In this document: positions 23,201 to 34,047 of the stretch, piece by piece
Layout: every line of letters begins with the position of its first letter
Position numbering within the stretch: the stretch's first letter is position 1
Assembly (NCBI GenBank): GCA_033964015.1
Contig: JAWWUD010000100.1
Coordinates: 248,001 to 312,000, forward strand
Length of the DNA: 64,000 nt
Direction of reading: 5' to 3'
From: Scolanthus callimorphus
Lineage: Eukaryota; Cnidaria; Anthozoa; Actiniaria; Edwardsiidae
Position numbers and translations under genes: made by a program
The notes under the pieces: generated by a model
Seen by the model: the letters and a program-made list of their open reading frames with translations, nothing else
Told to the model about the DNA's origin: nothing
The model's database searches: none

Positions 23201-23551
23201 AGCGAAACAAGAGAAAAGGTATTATAAGTGCATTATTTTTCAGTCCAAAGTCATAATAGAAATTAGAACATAAGAACAACCAGTAGGCGGGGGAGGGTTC
23301 CGTACGAACCGAAAAAAAAAAAAGAACCAGTTAGTATCAGAGGCCTAGGGCCTACACCGTGTTTTTTTTTCGCTACGGAAATCTATTTTTATTTCAAAGG
23401 GACCCAAGCCCTGTTTGAGCGTGACGCCCGTAATATCTTACAGTCGTGAGCGAAGCAAGCCCCCCCCCCCCCCCCACACTTTTAACATCCAGCCTACGGG
23501 CCTGCATTATAACTAAAGATATTTCCCTTACTTCGCATTTTAATATTCTAG

Positions 23552-24431
23552 GAGCAACTCGAACAGAATGCCTCTAATGAAGAGCCACCGAACACCGAAA
23601 AAAAGCCTAAAATCGGTATCATGGAAAACTAAGTCCGCAAAAATATTAAATTGCAAAAATATGCTGGCAAAGAGACAGAGGGCAGAAGGGCATGCTCCTT
23701 ACGGGAACTTAGAAAACTTACATAACCCTTGTGTGGTTAACTTGTCGACTATAGTAGAGGACACAAAAAAGTGTAGTTACTGTGATAAGGGGCCTCTAGA
23801 TCTTAGAAACGTTGAACAAAATGTGATGGAAGGACCTTGTGCTACTCTTTCAGTTAAGTGCAGGTACTTCAAAGAAATCAATATAATCAGAACGTCTGAG
23901 ACGCACCGAACAGGAAGCCGTGGTCCCCTGTTTATGATGTGAATTCCAGAGCTGGCATGGGATCGCTGCACACAGGAATAGTGGATTGCTCTCTAGCATA
24001 GGGCTTACGCCTCTCAGCTGTCCCTCCTATCGGAAAAGGGAAAGAGAAGCCGGTAAAGCAGTTGAAAGTATTGCTAAAACGAGCTGTCGTCGTAACGAAG
24101 AAGAGGAAAAGCGCTTTTAATCCAGTGGCGTGGCTGAGGGTGACCTTGTGAATATAGGTGTATCGTACGACATGGGATGGCGAAAGCGGGGTCGTGCGCA
24201 GGATTCTTCCGCAGGCGTTGGATCTGCTATAGGCCTTCGCACTGGAAAGGTCGTCAGTTACAGTACCAGGAATACGCTCTGTCGTTTTTTGCCTCGAAGC
24301 TAAGCGCCTTCACAAAGAACCTCGAAAGCATGACTGCAGAAAGAACCATGACGGTTCGTCAAAAAGCATGGAGGCCACGTTGCTGTGTAATTGTTTTCTG
24401 ATTCTACCAAGAGAGGAGTGGTGTATAGTAT
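23552..24431 (+). pseudogene. Mutator-like transposase exon, array copy 4
   Basis: Same content plus private defects: one C lost in the ggtcccctg run at about 23924, which truncates the first frame, and an extra T at about 24290, which shifts the SYDMGW frame. Confidence 0.8.
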
Positions 24432-24792
24432 AGCGAAACAAGAGAAAGGTATTATAAGTGCATTATTTTTCAGTCCAAAGTCATAATAGAAATTAGAACA
24501 TAAGAACAACCAGTAGGCGGGGGGAGGGTTCCGTACGAACCGAAAAAAAAAAAGAACCAGTTAGTATCAGAGGCCTAGGGCCTACACCGTGTTTTTTTTT
24601 TTTTCGCTACGGAAATCTATTTTTATTTCAAAGGGACCCAAGCCCTGTTTGAGCGTGACGCCCGTAATATCTTACAGTCGTGAGCGAAGCAAGCCCCCCC
24701 CCCCCCCCCACACACACACTTTTAACATCCAGCCTACGGGCCTGCATTATAACTAAAGATATTTCCCTTACTTCGCAATTTTAATATTCTAG

Positions 24793-25671
24793 GAGCAACT
24801 CGAACAGAATGCCTCTAATGAAGAGCCACCGAACACCGAAAAAAAGCCTAAAATCGGTATCATGGAAAACTAAGTCCGCAAAAATATTAAATTGCAAAAA
24901 TATGCTGGCAAAGAGACAGAGGGCAGAAGGGCATGCTCCTTACGGGAACTTAGAAAACTTACATAACCCTTGTGTAGTTAACTTGTCGACTATAGTAGAG
25001 GACACAAAAAAGTGTAGTTACTGTGATAAGGGGCCTCTAGATCTTAGAAACGTTGAACAAAATGTGATGGAAGGACCTTGTGCTACTCTTTCAGTTAAGT
25101 GCAGGTACTTCAAAGAAATCAATATAATCAGAACGTCTGAGACGCACCGAACAGGAAGCCGTGGTCCCCCTGTTTATGATGTGAATTCCAGAGCTGGCAT
25201 GGGATCGCTGCACACAGGAATAGTGGATTGCTCTCTAGCATAGGGCTTACGCCTCTCAGCTGTCCCTCCTATCGGAAAAGGGAAAGAGAAGCCGGTAAAG
25301 CAGTTGAAAGTATTGCTAAAACGAGCTGTCGTCGTAACGAAGAAGAGGAAAAGCGCTTTTAATCCAGTGGCGTGGCTGAGGGTGACCTTGTGAATATAGG
25401 TGTATCGTACGACATGGGATGGCGAAAGCGGGGTCGTGCGCAGGATTCTTCCGCAGGCGTTGGATCTGCTATAGGCCTTCGCACTGGAAAGGTCGTCAGT
25501 TACAGTACCAGGAATACGCTCTGTCGTTTTTGCCTCGAAGCTAAGCGCCTTCACAAAGAACCTCGAAAGCATGACTGCAGAAAGAACCATGACGGTTCGT
25601 CAAAAAGCATGGAGGCCACGTTGCTGTGTAATTGTTTTCAGATTCTACCAAGAGAGGAGTGGTGTATAGTA
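24793..25671 (+). pseudogene. Mutator-like transposase exon, array copy 5 (joined to the gene's 3' part)
   Basis: The last unit carries the shared TAG at 25241-25243. Its 3' end differs from the other copies: instead of running into AGCGAAACAAG it continues TACCTACGTAGGAGATGACG (TYVGDDVGTNES). That is the true continuation of the transposase, so this copy holds the original exon end. Confidence 0.8.
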
Positions 25672-26393
25672 CCTACGTAGGAGATGACGTTGGTACTAAT
25701 GAAAGTAGAGTGAACTCGCTTGTTAAATATGACATTGAGAAACAGTCGGATATTAACCATTCATAACGAACCCTGGGCACACGCCTTTATGGTGCTAGGA
25801 CAAAAGTGAAGGGGCTCACACCACCTTGTCATTAGTTGCATACAAAAATATTCTACGTATTGCGTTAACCAAAATAAAGACAATCCCGAGCTCCTAAAGG
25901 AGGGCTTAGCTGCTATTGTCCCACATGCTTTTGGAGATCATTCTAGTTGTAAGGACTGGTGCGCCTACAGTAAAGACCCAGAAAACTACAAGCACACTGA
26001 TTTGCCCAGCGGGAGGGAATTATCGGGCGATGACTTACGAGCGTGCATCGAGGACGCGCTGAGTCTGTTTTTAGAGGAGAAAGCAAATCGAAAATTGGCT
26101 CCAGCAGGTTCGTCTCACGCGAACGAATGCCTTAATGGAATAATCGGAACTAAAGCTCCGAGAATTAGACACTACGGCGACAGTGAGAGTAGCGATTTTC
26201 GTACTGCAGCGGGCGTGGCTCAGTTTAATGAAGGCTATTATTACCTATCTCAGGCAACAGAAGAAATGGCCCTAGCCCCAAACTGCGCTACTGACAGGTA
26301 TGTCAGAAAGATAGAAAGGAAAAGGGAAAACGACAAGAAACGCAAGGCCTCCAGAAAGTTCAAAAAAGCTCGGTCTCAGCACAAAAGGAAATA
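25672..26393 (+). pseudogene. Mutator-like transposase, C-terminal half
   Basis: The continuation reads YVGDDVGTNESRVNSLV, KYDIEKQSDINH and, after frame breaks, GLAAIVPHAFGDHSSCKDWC, YKHTDLPSGRELSGDDLRA, ANECLNGIIGTKAPR and HYGDSESSDFRTAAGVAQ. It ends in a very basic tail. DD and DH positions here are candidates for the remaining catalytic residues. In-frame stops lie near 25765 and 25845. Confidence 0.75.
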
Positions 26394-26613
26394 AAACGAG
26401 TAGAACGAGCATATTAGAGGCGCGGGAAGGAATCATCTACCAGTCTGGTGTGGGGCTAACAGGTACAGTAGACAATGAGGCAGTCACCACGGCAACGATC
26501 AATGACCTCAAGTCGTCACAGAAAGATGAAGAGTTCCAGAGCTATAACAAAGTCGGTCGCAAGGAAAACGTCGACGAACCGCACACTTGTGAGGTAGATT
26601 CGAGCCCTGGAGT

Positions 26614-27502
26614 TTGATTATCGATCTTGAGACGACTGGTTTTGCACGTGACTCGGACATTATTGAAGTTTCTTGTACCTCTTTGGCGACTAATCCAAGA
26701 GAGTTCTCGAGGTACTTGATACTACATAAGCCAATATCACCTTCGGCTTCCAAGGTTCACGGCTTAACAGTTGAGTATCAGAATGGGAAAAAGGTATTGG
26801 TGAAGGATAGAAACCCCTTGATACTGCAGTTAACCAATTAGCTGGACTAACCGAATTATGTTATTTCGTAAAACAAGAACAATCACGTAATCAGTGTTTG
26901 CTTGTTGCTCACAATGGTTCTAACTTTGATTTTAGAAACCTTTGCAATTCTCTAGAAAAGTATTGTCTTCTTGAGGAATTTATGGCCCTTAATTTAAGAC
27001 TGGTAGACAGCCTAAAAGTTATCAAGCAAGCGGCTAAGCCAAAGGAAAGCCAGACAAAAACAGCTGTTCAAGTAAAACTGTTTCCTCTTTGTATCAGTTC
27101 CTTTTCGTGAACAGTTTGAAGCTCATGATGCGTTAGCTGACGTGAAAGCGTTATCAAAGATCCTTGCCAGGCTTTCCCTCACAAGGGAGCTTTGTGAGAA
27201 TGCTGTAGTGCCTGCGGTTCTCAACAATGAAATAAAGCGTGCCAACAAAGCCAAGTCGCGTTCCTGTTCTTTACAGGGAATGCAGATAAGTGCAAGTATG
27301 AAGAGTAAGATTGCTAGAGAAGGCATCGACAAAAGCGTACTTCAAAATGTTTATGACAAAGGCGGAGTGAGAGGACTATTATCTGGACTCGCATTGCCAA
27401 AGCCTTCGAAGATATCGCAGCGCCAGGGAAGAAGCCCAGAGTGACAAAGAACTCAAAATGTCTGACATCAATAGTCAATTACTTTAGGGCCAAGCCAACC
27501 TA
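26614..27502 (+). pseudogene. DEDDh exonuclease domain of the Mutator-like element
   Basis: All three exonuclease motifs are visible: Exo I LIIDLETTGFARDSDIIEV, Exo II VAHNGSNFDFRNL and Exo III FEAHDALADVKAL. This is the RNase T/DnaQ-like DEDDh fold that removes nucleotides from 3' ends. It follows the transposase in the same orientation, after a linker frame (ILEAREGIIYQSGVGLTG), so it was probably a C-terminal fusion or the next exon. Frameshifts occur near 26820, 27085 and 27415. The end reads AAPGKKPRVTKNSKCLTSIV up to about 27502. Its job in transposition is unknown; end processing is one possibility. Confidence 0.8.
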
Positions 27503-29011
27503 AAGTGTAATCGGTATATCAACAGTTAGCCTGCCATTACGTTGGAGGCTGTTTTTATTGCGAAAATCCCGAAGTTCGGGGGGCAGGACTCCCCTCTTTT
27601 TGGGGCAGGGTGCTCGTCGGATTTTCGATTTGACCTCTAAACCAAAGGTACCTAAAATGGCGTGACTTAGGCCTACTGCAAACGCCGAACTTCAACCGCT
27701 CTTCTTCTGTCGAACCTTTCCTTTTCCAAACGATACCGCTTCATTATACTTTATAATCAATGAATTTCTATTGTTTTGTATTGAAACGGCGCTACTCTGG
27801 CACGGCGTTTGCCGTAGGCCTTAGTTGGTTTTGTCCCCGAAATGGTTCCAACAAGTTATTCTGAAATTCAGACGTATTTCTCTCGCATTTCTTTACGAGG
27901 AAAAATACATCTGAAATTCAGGCTACCAACAAGTATATTGGTAGAAACATTGTTGATTTATCTGTTAGAACGGACCCCTAAGGTACCTATCTGGAAATAT
28001 CTTTTCAAATTTTACTACTCGCACGCTTAAATTTTGTACAAGTCTTTGTACAAGTCTTATTCTAATCACAAAAATACATTTAAGTTTACCCGGAATAACC
28101 AGAATGACAGTCCAGGTTTGTCAAATGACCTTTTTTCACTGTTAAATTAATACAAATCTATAGTGATTTTATCCATTATCAAGAGGATGGAATTAGATTG
28201 CGATTTGAATTATTTGCTTGTCAGGCAAGCGTGCGGGTGCCCGTTAAAGGTACCAGAGGCCTGATTTTAAACCCTAAAAGGTCCCAAAAAATCCAAGGTG
28301 GCGATCACGATTACGAACGAAGTCCTGGATTTTCGCAACAAAAAAAAAACCGCTTCCAATACCAGCTAAACAACAGGCAATCTTAGTAATAACTATAGTA
28401 ATCATAAGAGGACAATACAGAACAGCTGAGTAATAGGGAAAGTTGACAATTTATTATTCTTAGGAATTGGGACGGGCGCCGAGAATGGCGCCCTTTTTCT
28501 TCGTATGGGCAAGGTTGGGTCAAACCATCACACACAAACATGCCAGCGTTGAGAAGTGCTGTAATCACCTTTTTCATTAAACTTCAGCCGGCCATAGTTC
28601 TTTAAAGTTAAAGTACTAGTATGGCGAAATAAATGTATACTATATCCAGCCCTACAGCTAAGAAATATGTTCTTATATTTAGTATTCACGAAGGAGAATA
28701 AGTTTTCTCGGCTTTCACCAGGCCCATCTATCGCATGGTCAAAAAGCAAATGAACCGAAAAGAGGATTGGGAAAGTTGTAAGTCTGTCTTATTTGTCAAG
28801 AATTGTTTTAACTCTTCTATTGCGGAGAAGCATTCTCGAAACAGTTTGTAAGAATAAATTCTATGTTTTCGACTTTCACCATGCCCGCGGCAAGTAAATG
28901 CAAAAAGCTCGGGGATGATTTAGAATCAAACTTAATTTGTTAGGAGTTTTTTAAAATGTATTGCTGTAAAACATGTAAAGTTTCTAGTTACTGTGAATAA
29001 GTATTACAAGT
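27503..29011. other. Non-coding 3' interior of the Mutator-like element
   Basis: No coding exon seen over 1.5 kb. A segment near 27525-27580 (gttggaggctgtttttat, then gcgaaaa and gttcg) recurs at about 50355-50400, so a small dispersed repeat is embedded here. Confidence 0.5.
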
Positions 29012-29843
29012 GTTGCGTTACTTGAATAATTACGAAAGCGTAGCAAAATGAGTGAGCCGTGATAACACCGCATTGATAAATACTGAAATGAGTACATGAA
29101 ACATACACTCCTAAATGGGAAACAGAGAAAAAACTGCCCGCTTCAAGTTAAGCGAAACACCGCATCAAGATTGAATTTTTTTTCTCGGCATGTAAAAAGA
29201 ATTATGGTTCTAGAAAATACACCAACAAGGTAAGAAATGATTGCACTCTCTTTGAGGCAATTTGGACAAAAATTTATCTCCGATTTTTTGAACTAGGAAT
29301 TCGAACACAGGACTACTGTTTTGAGTTTGGCTTGAGGAAAAATCGACCTTTTAAAGTTTTCAGTTTAATCGTGATCGGATAAGCAATGGCTCTGTGCTTA
29401 AAGAAAATGCCGCGGTCTTTGTGCGGAACTAAAAAAATGGAACTTTATTAGCTTTTAGGCATATTTTGAGAATAGAGAAAGTAGGCTAATAGAAAATTCA
29501 CATTTTTGGACGAAAAAAAATGACCGCGTTATATTTCGAAAACGCGATGCTACTTTTTCTTCAAACTTTGTCCAAGTAATGCTTATAGCCTAGCGTCTTT
29601 GGATTAAGGGGGTTTTGCCCAAATTTCTCTTTGTCTGGGTGAATTTTGCAACTTAAAATGTTTGGAGGGTCGCCATTACAAATGTAAACAAAACATATGT
29701 CGGCACAGAGAACAATCCATTGCATGTTTACTTGTAAAGTGGCTTTCCGATCTGTGCATTTCCGCATGAGAAACAGACCATTGAAGTTCAGGGGTGAGGA
29801 CATGAAAAACTGCTATGAGCCTCCTTAATGTCTAAGCCCAAGA
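29012..29843 (-). repeat. Right terminal inverted repeat of the Mutator-like element
   Basis: Reverse complement of the left repeat. Clear similarity ends at 29830 (cctccttaat). Confidence 0.85.
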
Positions 29844-29849
29844 ATATTA

Positions 29850-31922
29850 TGCTTCGCAAATACAAAATGAAAGTGGGAATCCCAAGAAAGCTTGGAAAGT
29901 TGTAAATGATATCCTAGGGCGGAAGCAGCGCGATAATGATATTAAGGAAATTAAGGTTAAGGATAATAGTATTACTAATCCTGAAGAAATTGCAGAAGTC
30001 TTTAATGAATATTTTACCGGCATAGGGCCAAGCCTTGCTGAAAATATGGAAAATTCTGAGTGCGATTTCAGACAATTCCTAAATAGGTCAGATAGTGGTA
30101 GTTTGCCTAGTTTTCATTTTCAGCCTGTGAGTTCCTCTCAGGTTTATAAATTGTTGAGCTCGCTTTCCACTAATAAAGCCACAGGGGTTGATAAAATCTC
30201 TGCTGGGGTACTGAAAATAGCAGCACCGGTAATTTCCTGGCCTTTATGCACGTTTTCAATACCTCAGTTGAGACTCATGTCTTTCCGAGCGATTGGAAAA
30301 TAACCAGAGTTAATGCTCTTTATAAAAAAGGCTCTCGATCCATGTTAAACAACTATCGGCCAATTTCTATCCTCCCGCTAATAAGTAAAATCCTTGAAAG
30401 AATACTGTACAATCAGTTAATTGAATATTTAGATGGGACAGGCTTATTATCGGAAAACCAATTCGGATTTAGGCGTTGCCACTCAACTGTATCAGCATTG
30501 CTGGACTGTACAAATGAGTGGTATTGTAACATGGATCGTGGGCTTTATTCCCTGGTAGTCTTCCTTGACCTGCAAAAAGCCTTTGACACAGTTAACCATG
30601 AGCTTTTATTAAAAAAACTGGAGGCTTATGGGGTCAGGGGGGCGCACTATCACTTCTCAGCTCTTACCTATATAATCGCGTGCAAACTTGTCAGATCAAC
30701 GGCAAGCACTCAGGGGTAAGGGCAATTTCCTGTGGAATTCCACAAGGCTCCATTTTAGGACCTCTCTTGTTTTTGGTCTATATTAATGATTTGCCAAACT
30801 GCCTCAATTACACCACCCCTCGAATGTTTGCTGATGATACTAGTTTAACAGCTCATGGCAAGAGTTTGGAAGACATTGAGTTTGGTCTCAATGAGGACCT
30901 GGCTAACATACGGATATGGCTCCAAGCAAACAAATTGAGCCTCAATGTGGCCAAAACAGAGTATATGCTCATTGGGTCAAATCCAAGGTTAGCTAGGCTC
31001 CCTGAGGAACCAAGTGTGATTATTGGGGAAGCCCCGATAAAACGGGTCAAAGATGCCAAGGTGTTAGGAGTGCATATCGATGAGTCCCTTACCTGGAATA
31101 AACATATAGAAGAGATATCCAAGAAAATTTCGGGAGGAATCAGTGCCTTGAAACGTCTAAGAGAATTTGCAAATCGTGATATCCTCATTTCTGTTTATAA
31201 TGCACTGGTCCTTCCTCATTTTGATTATTGCTGTGAGGTGTGGGACTCATTGGGTAGTGTGTTGGCTCAAAGGCTGCAAGGACTCCAAAACAGATGTGCC
31301 AGGGTGATTATGCATTATAAAAATGAAACTGGCCAATCTCAATTGGCAATGGATCATTTAGGGTGGAGACCATTGAACGAACGCAGGACTCACATCTTGG
31401 CTAGACAAATGTTTAAGCTTTTGAATCACATGGCACCAACACGGCTCACAAGTATTTTTAGGGGTTCTTACTCTGAGGGCAATTATAACCTAAGAAATTC
31501 AGACAACAAACTTGCCCTCCCCCTTCCAAAGACCGAATTCTTGAAAAAGAGCTTTTCATATAATGGTGCAAAAGTATGGAATTCCTTATCGAATGATCTT
31601 CGAAGCTGTGAGTCTATCAATGCCTTCAATGGTCTCCTAGGTCAATGAGTCAACCCATGGCCAATATCTATATCTATATCTATATCTTTTTTTTTCTTTC
31701 TTCAATTATTTATTACTTAGTTTTCATATTATAGTATATTTTTGTAAATAGATGTATATAGGACTACATAGACATAGCTATTTATTGTAATTTTGTATTA
31801 TATTTCCTAGAATATTATTGTAATTTCACATTTTTGTATTATACCCACGCCCCTATTGGAAATCAGCCTTTGTGTTGAATAGGCCAGCGTGGTTAAATAA
31901 GTTTACCTACCTACCTACCTAT
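29850..31922 (+). mobile_element. LINE-1st copy: 5'-truncated jockey/CR1-like non-LTR retrotransposon
   Basis: The endonuclease is absent. The frame begins GNPKKAWKVVNDILGRK and gives [42 protein letters not shown] and [16 protein letters not shown]. It continues with CGIPQGSILGPLLFLVYIN, the catalytic FADDTSL, WLQANKLSLNVAKTEYM and SFSYNGAKVWNSL. Two frameshifts (near 30250-30300 and 30690) break RT. The 3' end carries tacctaccta repeats, a typical microsatellite tail. Clade placement is from motif style only. Confidence 0.85.
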
Positions 31923-31925
31923 GTT

Positions 31926-32465
31926 GAGTTCTTTTTTATATGTTTCTCAATTAACTCTTCTATTCCTTGCCAAAATGTTTTAACTTCTTTGCAGAAAAAT
32001 AACATGTGCTCGAGGGTTTCATACTCCTGTTTGCACATTGGATTATCAACTAGTCTGAATTTTGTACAGTACGTCATTTTTCGATGAAAAATTTTGTATT
32101 GAAATTCTCTCAACTTAGTGGAAAGGGTTACTTGAAAAGAAAGACTATATTTTCTTTTCTACGGCTACATACTTGTTGTTCCATATAATTTGATTACTAA
32201 TATCATCAAGAGTGAGAGGATCGCTCTGGTTAAAACCGATATTGGAAGTGACTTAAAATCGTAATTGCACTGGAATAGAATTTCTTGCCCACCTTTTTGT
32301 AGATAGCTGTCTGTAAAAAATTTCCATCCGGCTGCATTGTCTTGCAAATATTTTTTTATGCACATTACCCGCTGGACTTTTATCATTGTTTCAATATCTG
32401 GCATTTTTATGCCTCCTTTTTCAAGAGACATGCAAAGAGACCGATTCGCCTGAGAAGAACAATTC
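31926..32465 (-). pseudogene. L1/Tx1-type LINE fragment, C-terminal region of RT protein
   Basis: The minus-strand frame has CMSLEKGGIKMPDIETMI, KVQRVMCIKKYL and REFQYKIFHRKM, then CKQEYETLEHMLFFC, the Cys/His pattern near the C-terminus of L1/Tx1 ORF2, and KTFWQGIEELIEKHI. A frame break lies at about 32160. No 5' part is present. Confidence 0.65.
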
Positions 32466-32590
32466 AACATTTAGTACCATTGGAGATTCAACGCACAGAA
32501 GAGGAAGGTCTTGATGTTGCAAAAAATGAACGAGAAAATAACGCTAGATCCCGACGCAACGCTGCGCTAAACACCGACTTATTACGTTGA
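32437..32590 (+). pseudogene. BEL/Pao polyprotein C-terminus
   Basis: PIRLRRTIQHLVPLEI followed by a charged tail ending at TTACGTTGA resembles the last residues of BEL/Pao pol. It fits as the 3' end of the remnant seen at 15984-17819, with the Mutator-like element and LINE between; this link is inferred. Confidence 0.5.
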
Positions 32591-32714
32591 CTCAGGGTTT
32601 AAAGTTTCGGTATTAGCCACGATTTAAACGAAAAAGGTAGTATTACGTACGAACTTTTCAAGTGACATTTAGTTAAGCGATACTGTTGTTGAACTTTCAA
32701 CAAATTGTTCAACT

Positions 32715-32915
32715 AGGGGGAGTGTCAGATTCTGTCACGTACGTCTTGTATATAACATGTTTAAACGGTTTTGTTGGCTTGTAATATGATCATATTTTGA
32801 TTCAAATCACTGTACATTAAGGTGCCACGAGTATCAGGCACATCAGGCATTATATTCGAACCTTGGTACGAGATCAATACGACAATAAAATTTAACACCT
32901 GGTATTCAAGTGTTT
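32715..32915 (+). repeat. Candidate polypurine tract and 3' LTR of a BEL/Pao remnant
   Basis: aggggga at about 32715-32724 is followed by TGTCAGATTCTGTCACG, a plausible LTR start. The right end is unclear and no partner LTR was found in the window. Confidence 0.35.
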
Positions 32916-32940
32916 GTGTGCTTATATTCTCTCCGACATG

Positions 32941-34047
32941 TTGCCTTCATTCAGTAAAGGGCTTCACAGAAAGAATACTAACAAGCTAGCAGGATTGCCG
33001 ACTTTTGATTGGGAAGGTGTGGAGCAGAAGACAGAAATAGGAAGAGGAAGTTTCGGAGCTGTCTTCATTGGAAAGAGAAGTGCAGGTGAGCTTGTTGTGA
33101 TAAAGAATTGTTACGAGAGCGCGAACGAGGGATACAACATTTCGCGAAAGAAGCACGTATTTTAAACGAACTTGATAGCAAGCATGTTGTGGGTTTTCGT
33201 GGGGTGTCATCAGATCTCATGGCGATGATGTTAAAGTATGTATACTTTGATTTTGCCCCATTTCATTTAGACAAGCGTGTTTCTTCTGTTACCGATTATT
33301 TGGATTTCATGGCCTCAGTCTCGAACTCGGACAAGACAGTCCTAGACTCATTTGCTAGTCTCCATGTAAAAATCGCTCGTGACACTGCACTAAGCCTCGG
33401 TTATCTGCACAATAATGGTATTGCTCATCGAGATCTTAAACCGGCAAATCTCAAACCAACACTACTGCCATATAAAGAATAGGGGCGAATAAGAAGCTGC
33501 GGAAGAAAGAAGTTGTGGTCTGCAAGCTTGTGGACTTTGGAGAAAGTCGCGACAACAAACAGCAACCCTATGCCACACTTACACACTGAATGTTCAGAGG
33601 TGCAGCCTGGTCTACATGGCCCCAGAGTTATTTGATCCAGATAACGGACCTATGTCTTTAGGTGAACTTCAAAGTTGCGATGTTTGGTCTTGTGGAATGC
33701 TGTTGTTTATGTTGTGTAATCCAGACTTAGATTACCCGTATGATATAGAACTTAGACGGATCAAAGACCGGACATGCAACGCTCTGGAAAGCGAATTAAA
33801 GCAGCTTTTGGGGCAGAAAAAACTACCTACTCTTTGTAGCGAGAACGCCCGGCTTCAGGCTACCGAATGGCTTGAAATAGAAGAGGCGTTTGTCAGTTGC
33901 GCCACGTTTGCCCCAGGAGATAGACCCGCAATCTCAGAAACGACACAGCTGCTTAAGGTCTCGGTCAGGGAAAACGACGTGCTTACGGAAAAGAATTCTC
34001 GTCGCGTCGCAATTTATGCTATAAAAATCAGTTATATATCGTTTTAA
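32941..34047 (+). pseudogene. Protein kinase domain, frameshifted
   Basis: Kinase landmarks occur in order across shifting frames: the glycine loop EIGRGSFGAVFIGK, VVIK (ATP-binding Lys), EARILNELDSKHVVGF, ARDTALSLGYLHNNGIAHRD, DLKPAN, KLVDFGESRD (Mg-binding DFG) and VYMAPELFDP (APE). DVWSCGMLLFMLCNP and a C-lobe ending near 33950 follow. Frames change near 33105, 33440-33480 and 33590. A further stop suggests a dead, intron-poor copy. The last ~50 bases (33985-34036) match 62665-62716 near another kinase. Confidence 0.8.

Larger units (their letters stand above)
19504..25671 (+). repeat. Five-copy tandem array of a transposase exon, unit about 1.23 kb
   Basis: Units start at 19504, 20740, 21971, 23201 and 24432 and end at about 25671. 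They are nearly identical; differences are mostly homopolymer lengths (poly-C about 15-19, poly-A/T). Each unit runs from the 3' end of one exon (AGCGAAACAAGAGAAAAG with its GT donor) through an intron to the acceptor ttctag and most of the transposase exon. Each copy therefore keeps an acceptor and gains a donor. Confidence 0.93.
18115..29843 (+). mobile_element. 11.7-kb Mutator-like DNA transposon with long inverted repeats
   Basis: Terminal inverted repeats of about 835 bp (18115-18953 and 29012-29843) enclose a multi-exon plus-strand gene. That gene has small repeated acidic exons, a Mutator-type transposase exon amplified five times, the transposase C-terminal part and a DEDDh exonuclease. 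A 9-bp direct repeat AATATTATG (18106-18114 and 29844-29852) fits the 9-bp target duplications of Mutator-like elements. The right copy lies 13 bp outside the last clear inverted-repeat match, so the exact ends are not certain. Stops in every transposase copy show it is now defective. Confidence 0.75.

Noticed and set aside
19767..24716. Poly-C tracts as assembly gaps
   Set aside because: They recur at the same place in every array unit with slightly different lengths and are real homopolymers, although their exact lengths are unreliable.
20242..25590. Repeated minus-strand 138-residue frames beginning MVLSAVMLSRFF
   Set aside because: They are exact antisense shadows of the five transposase exon copies and recur only because the exon is repeated.
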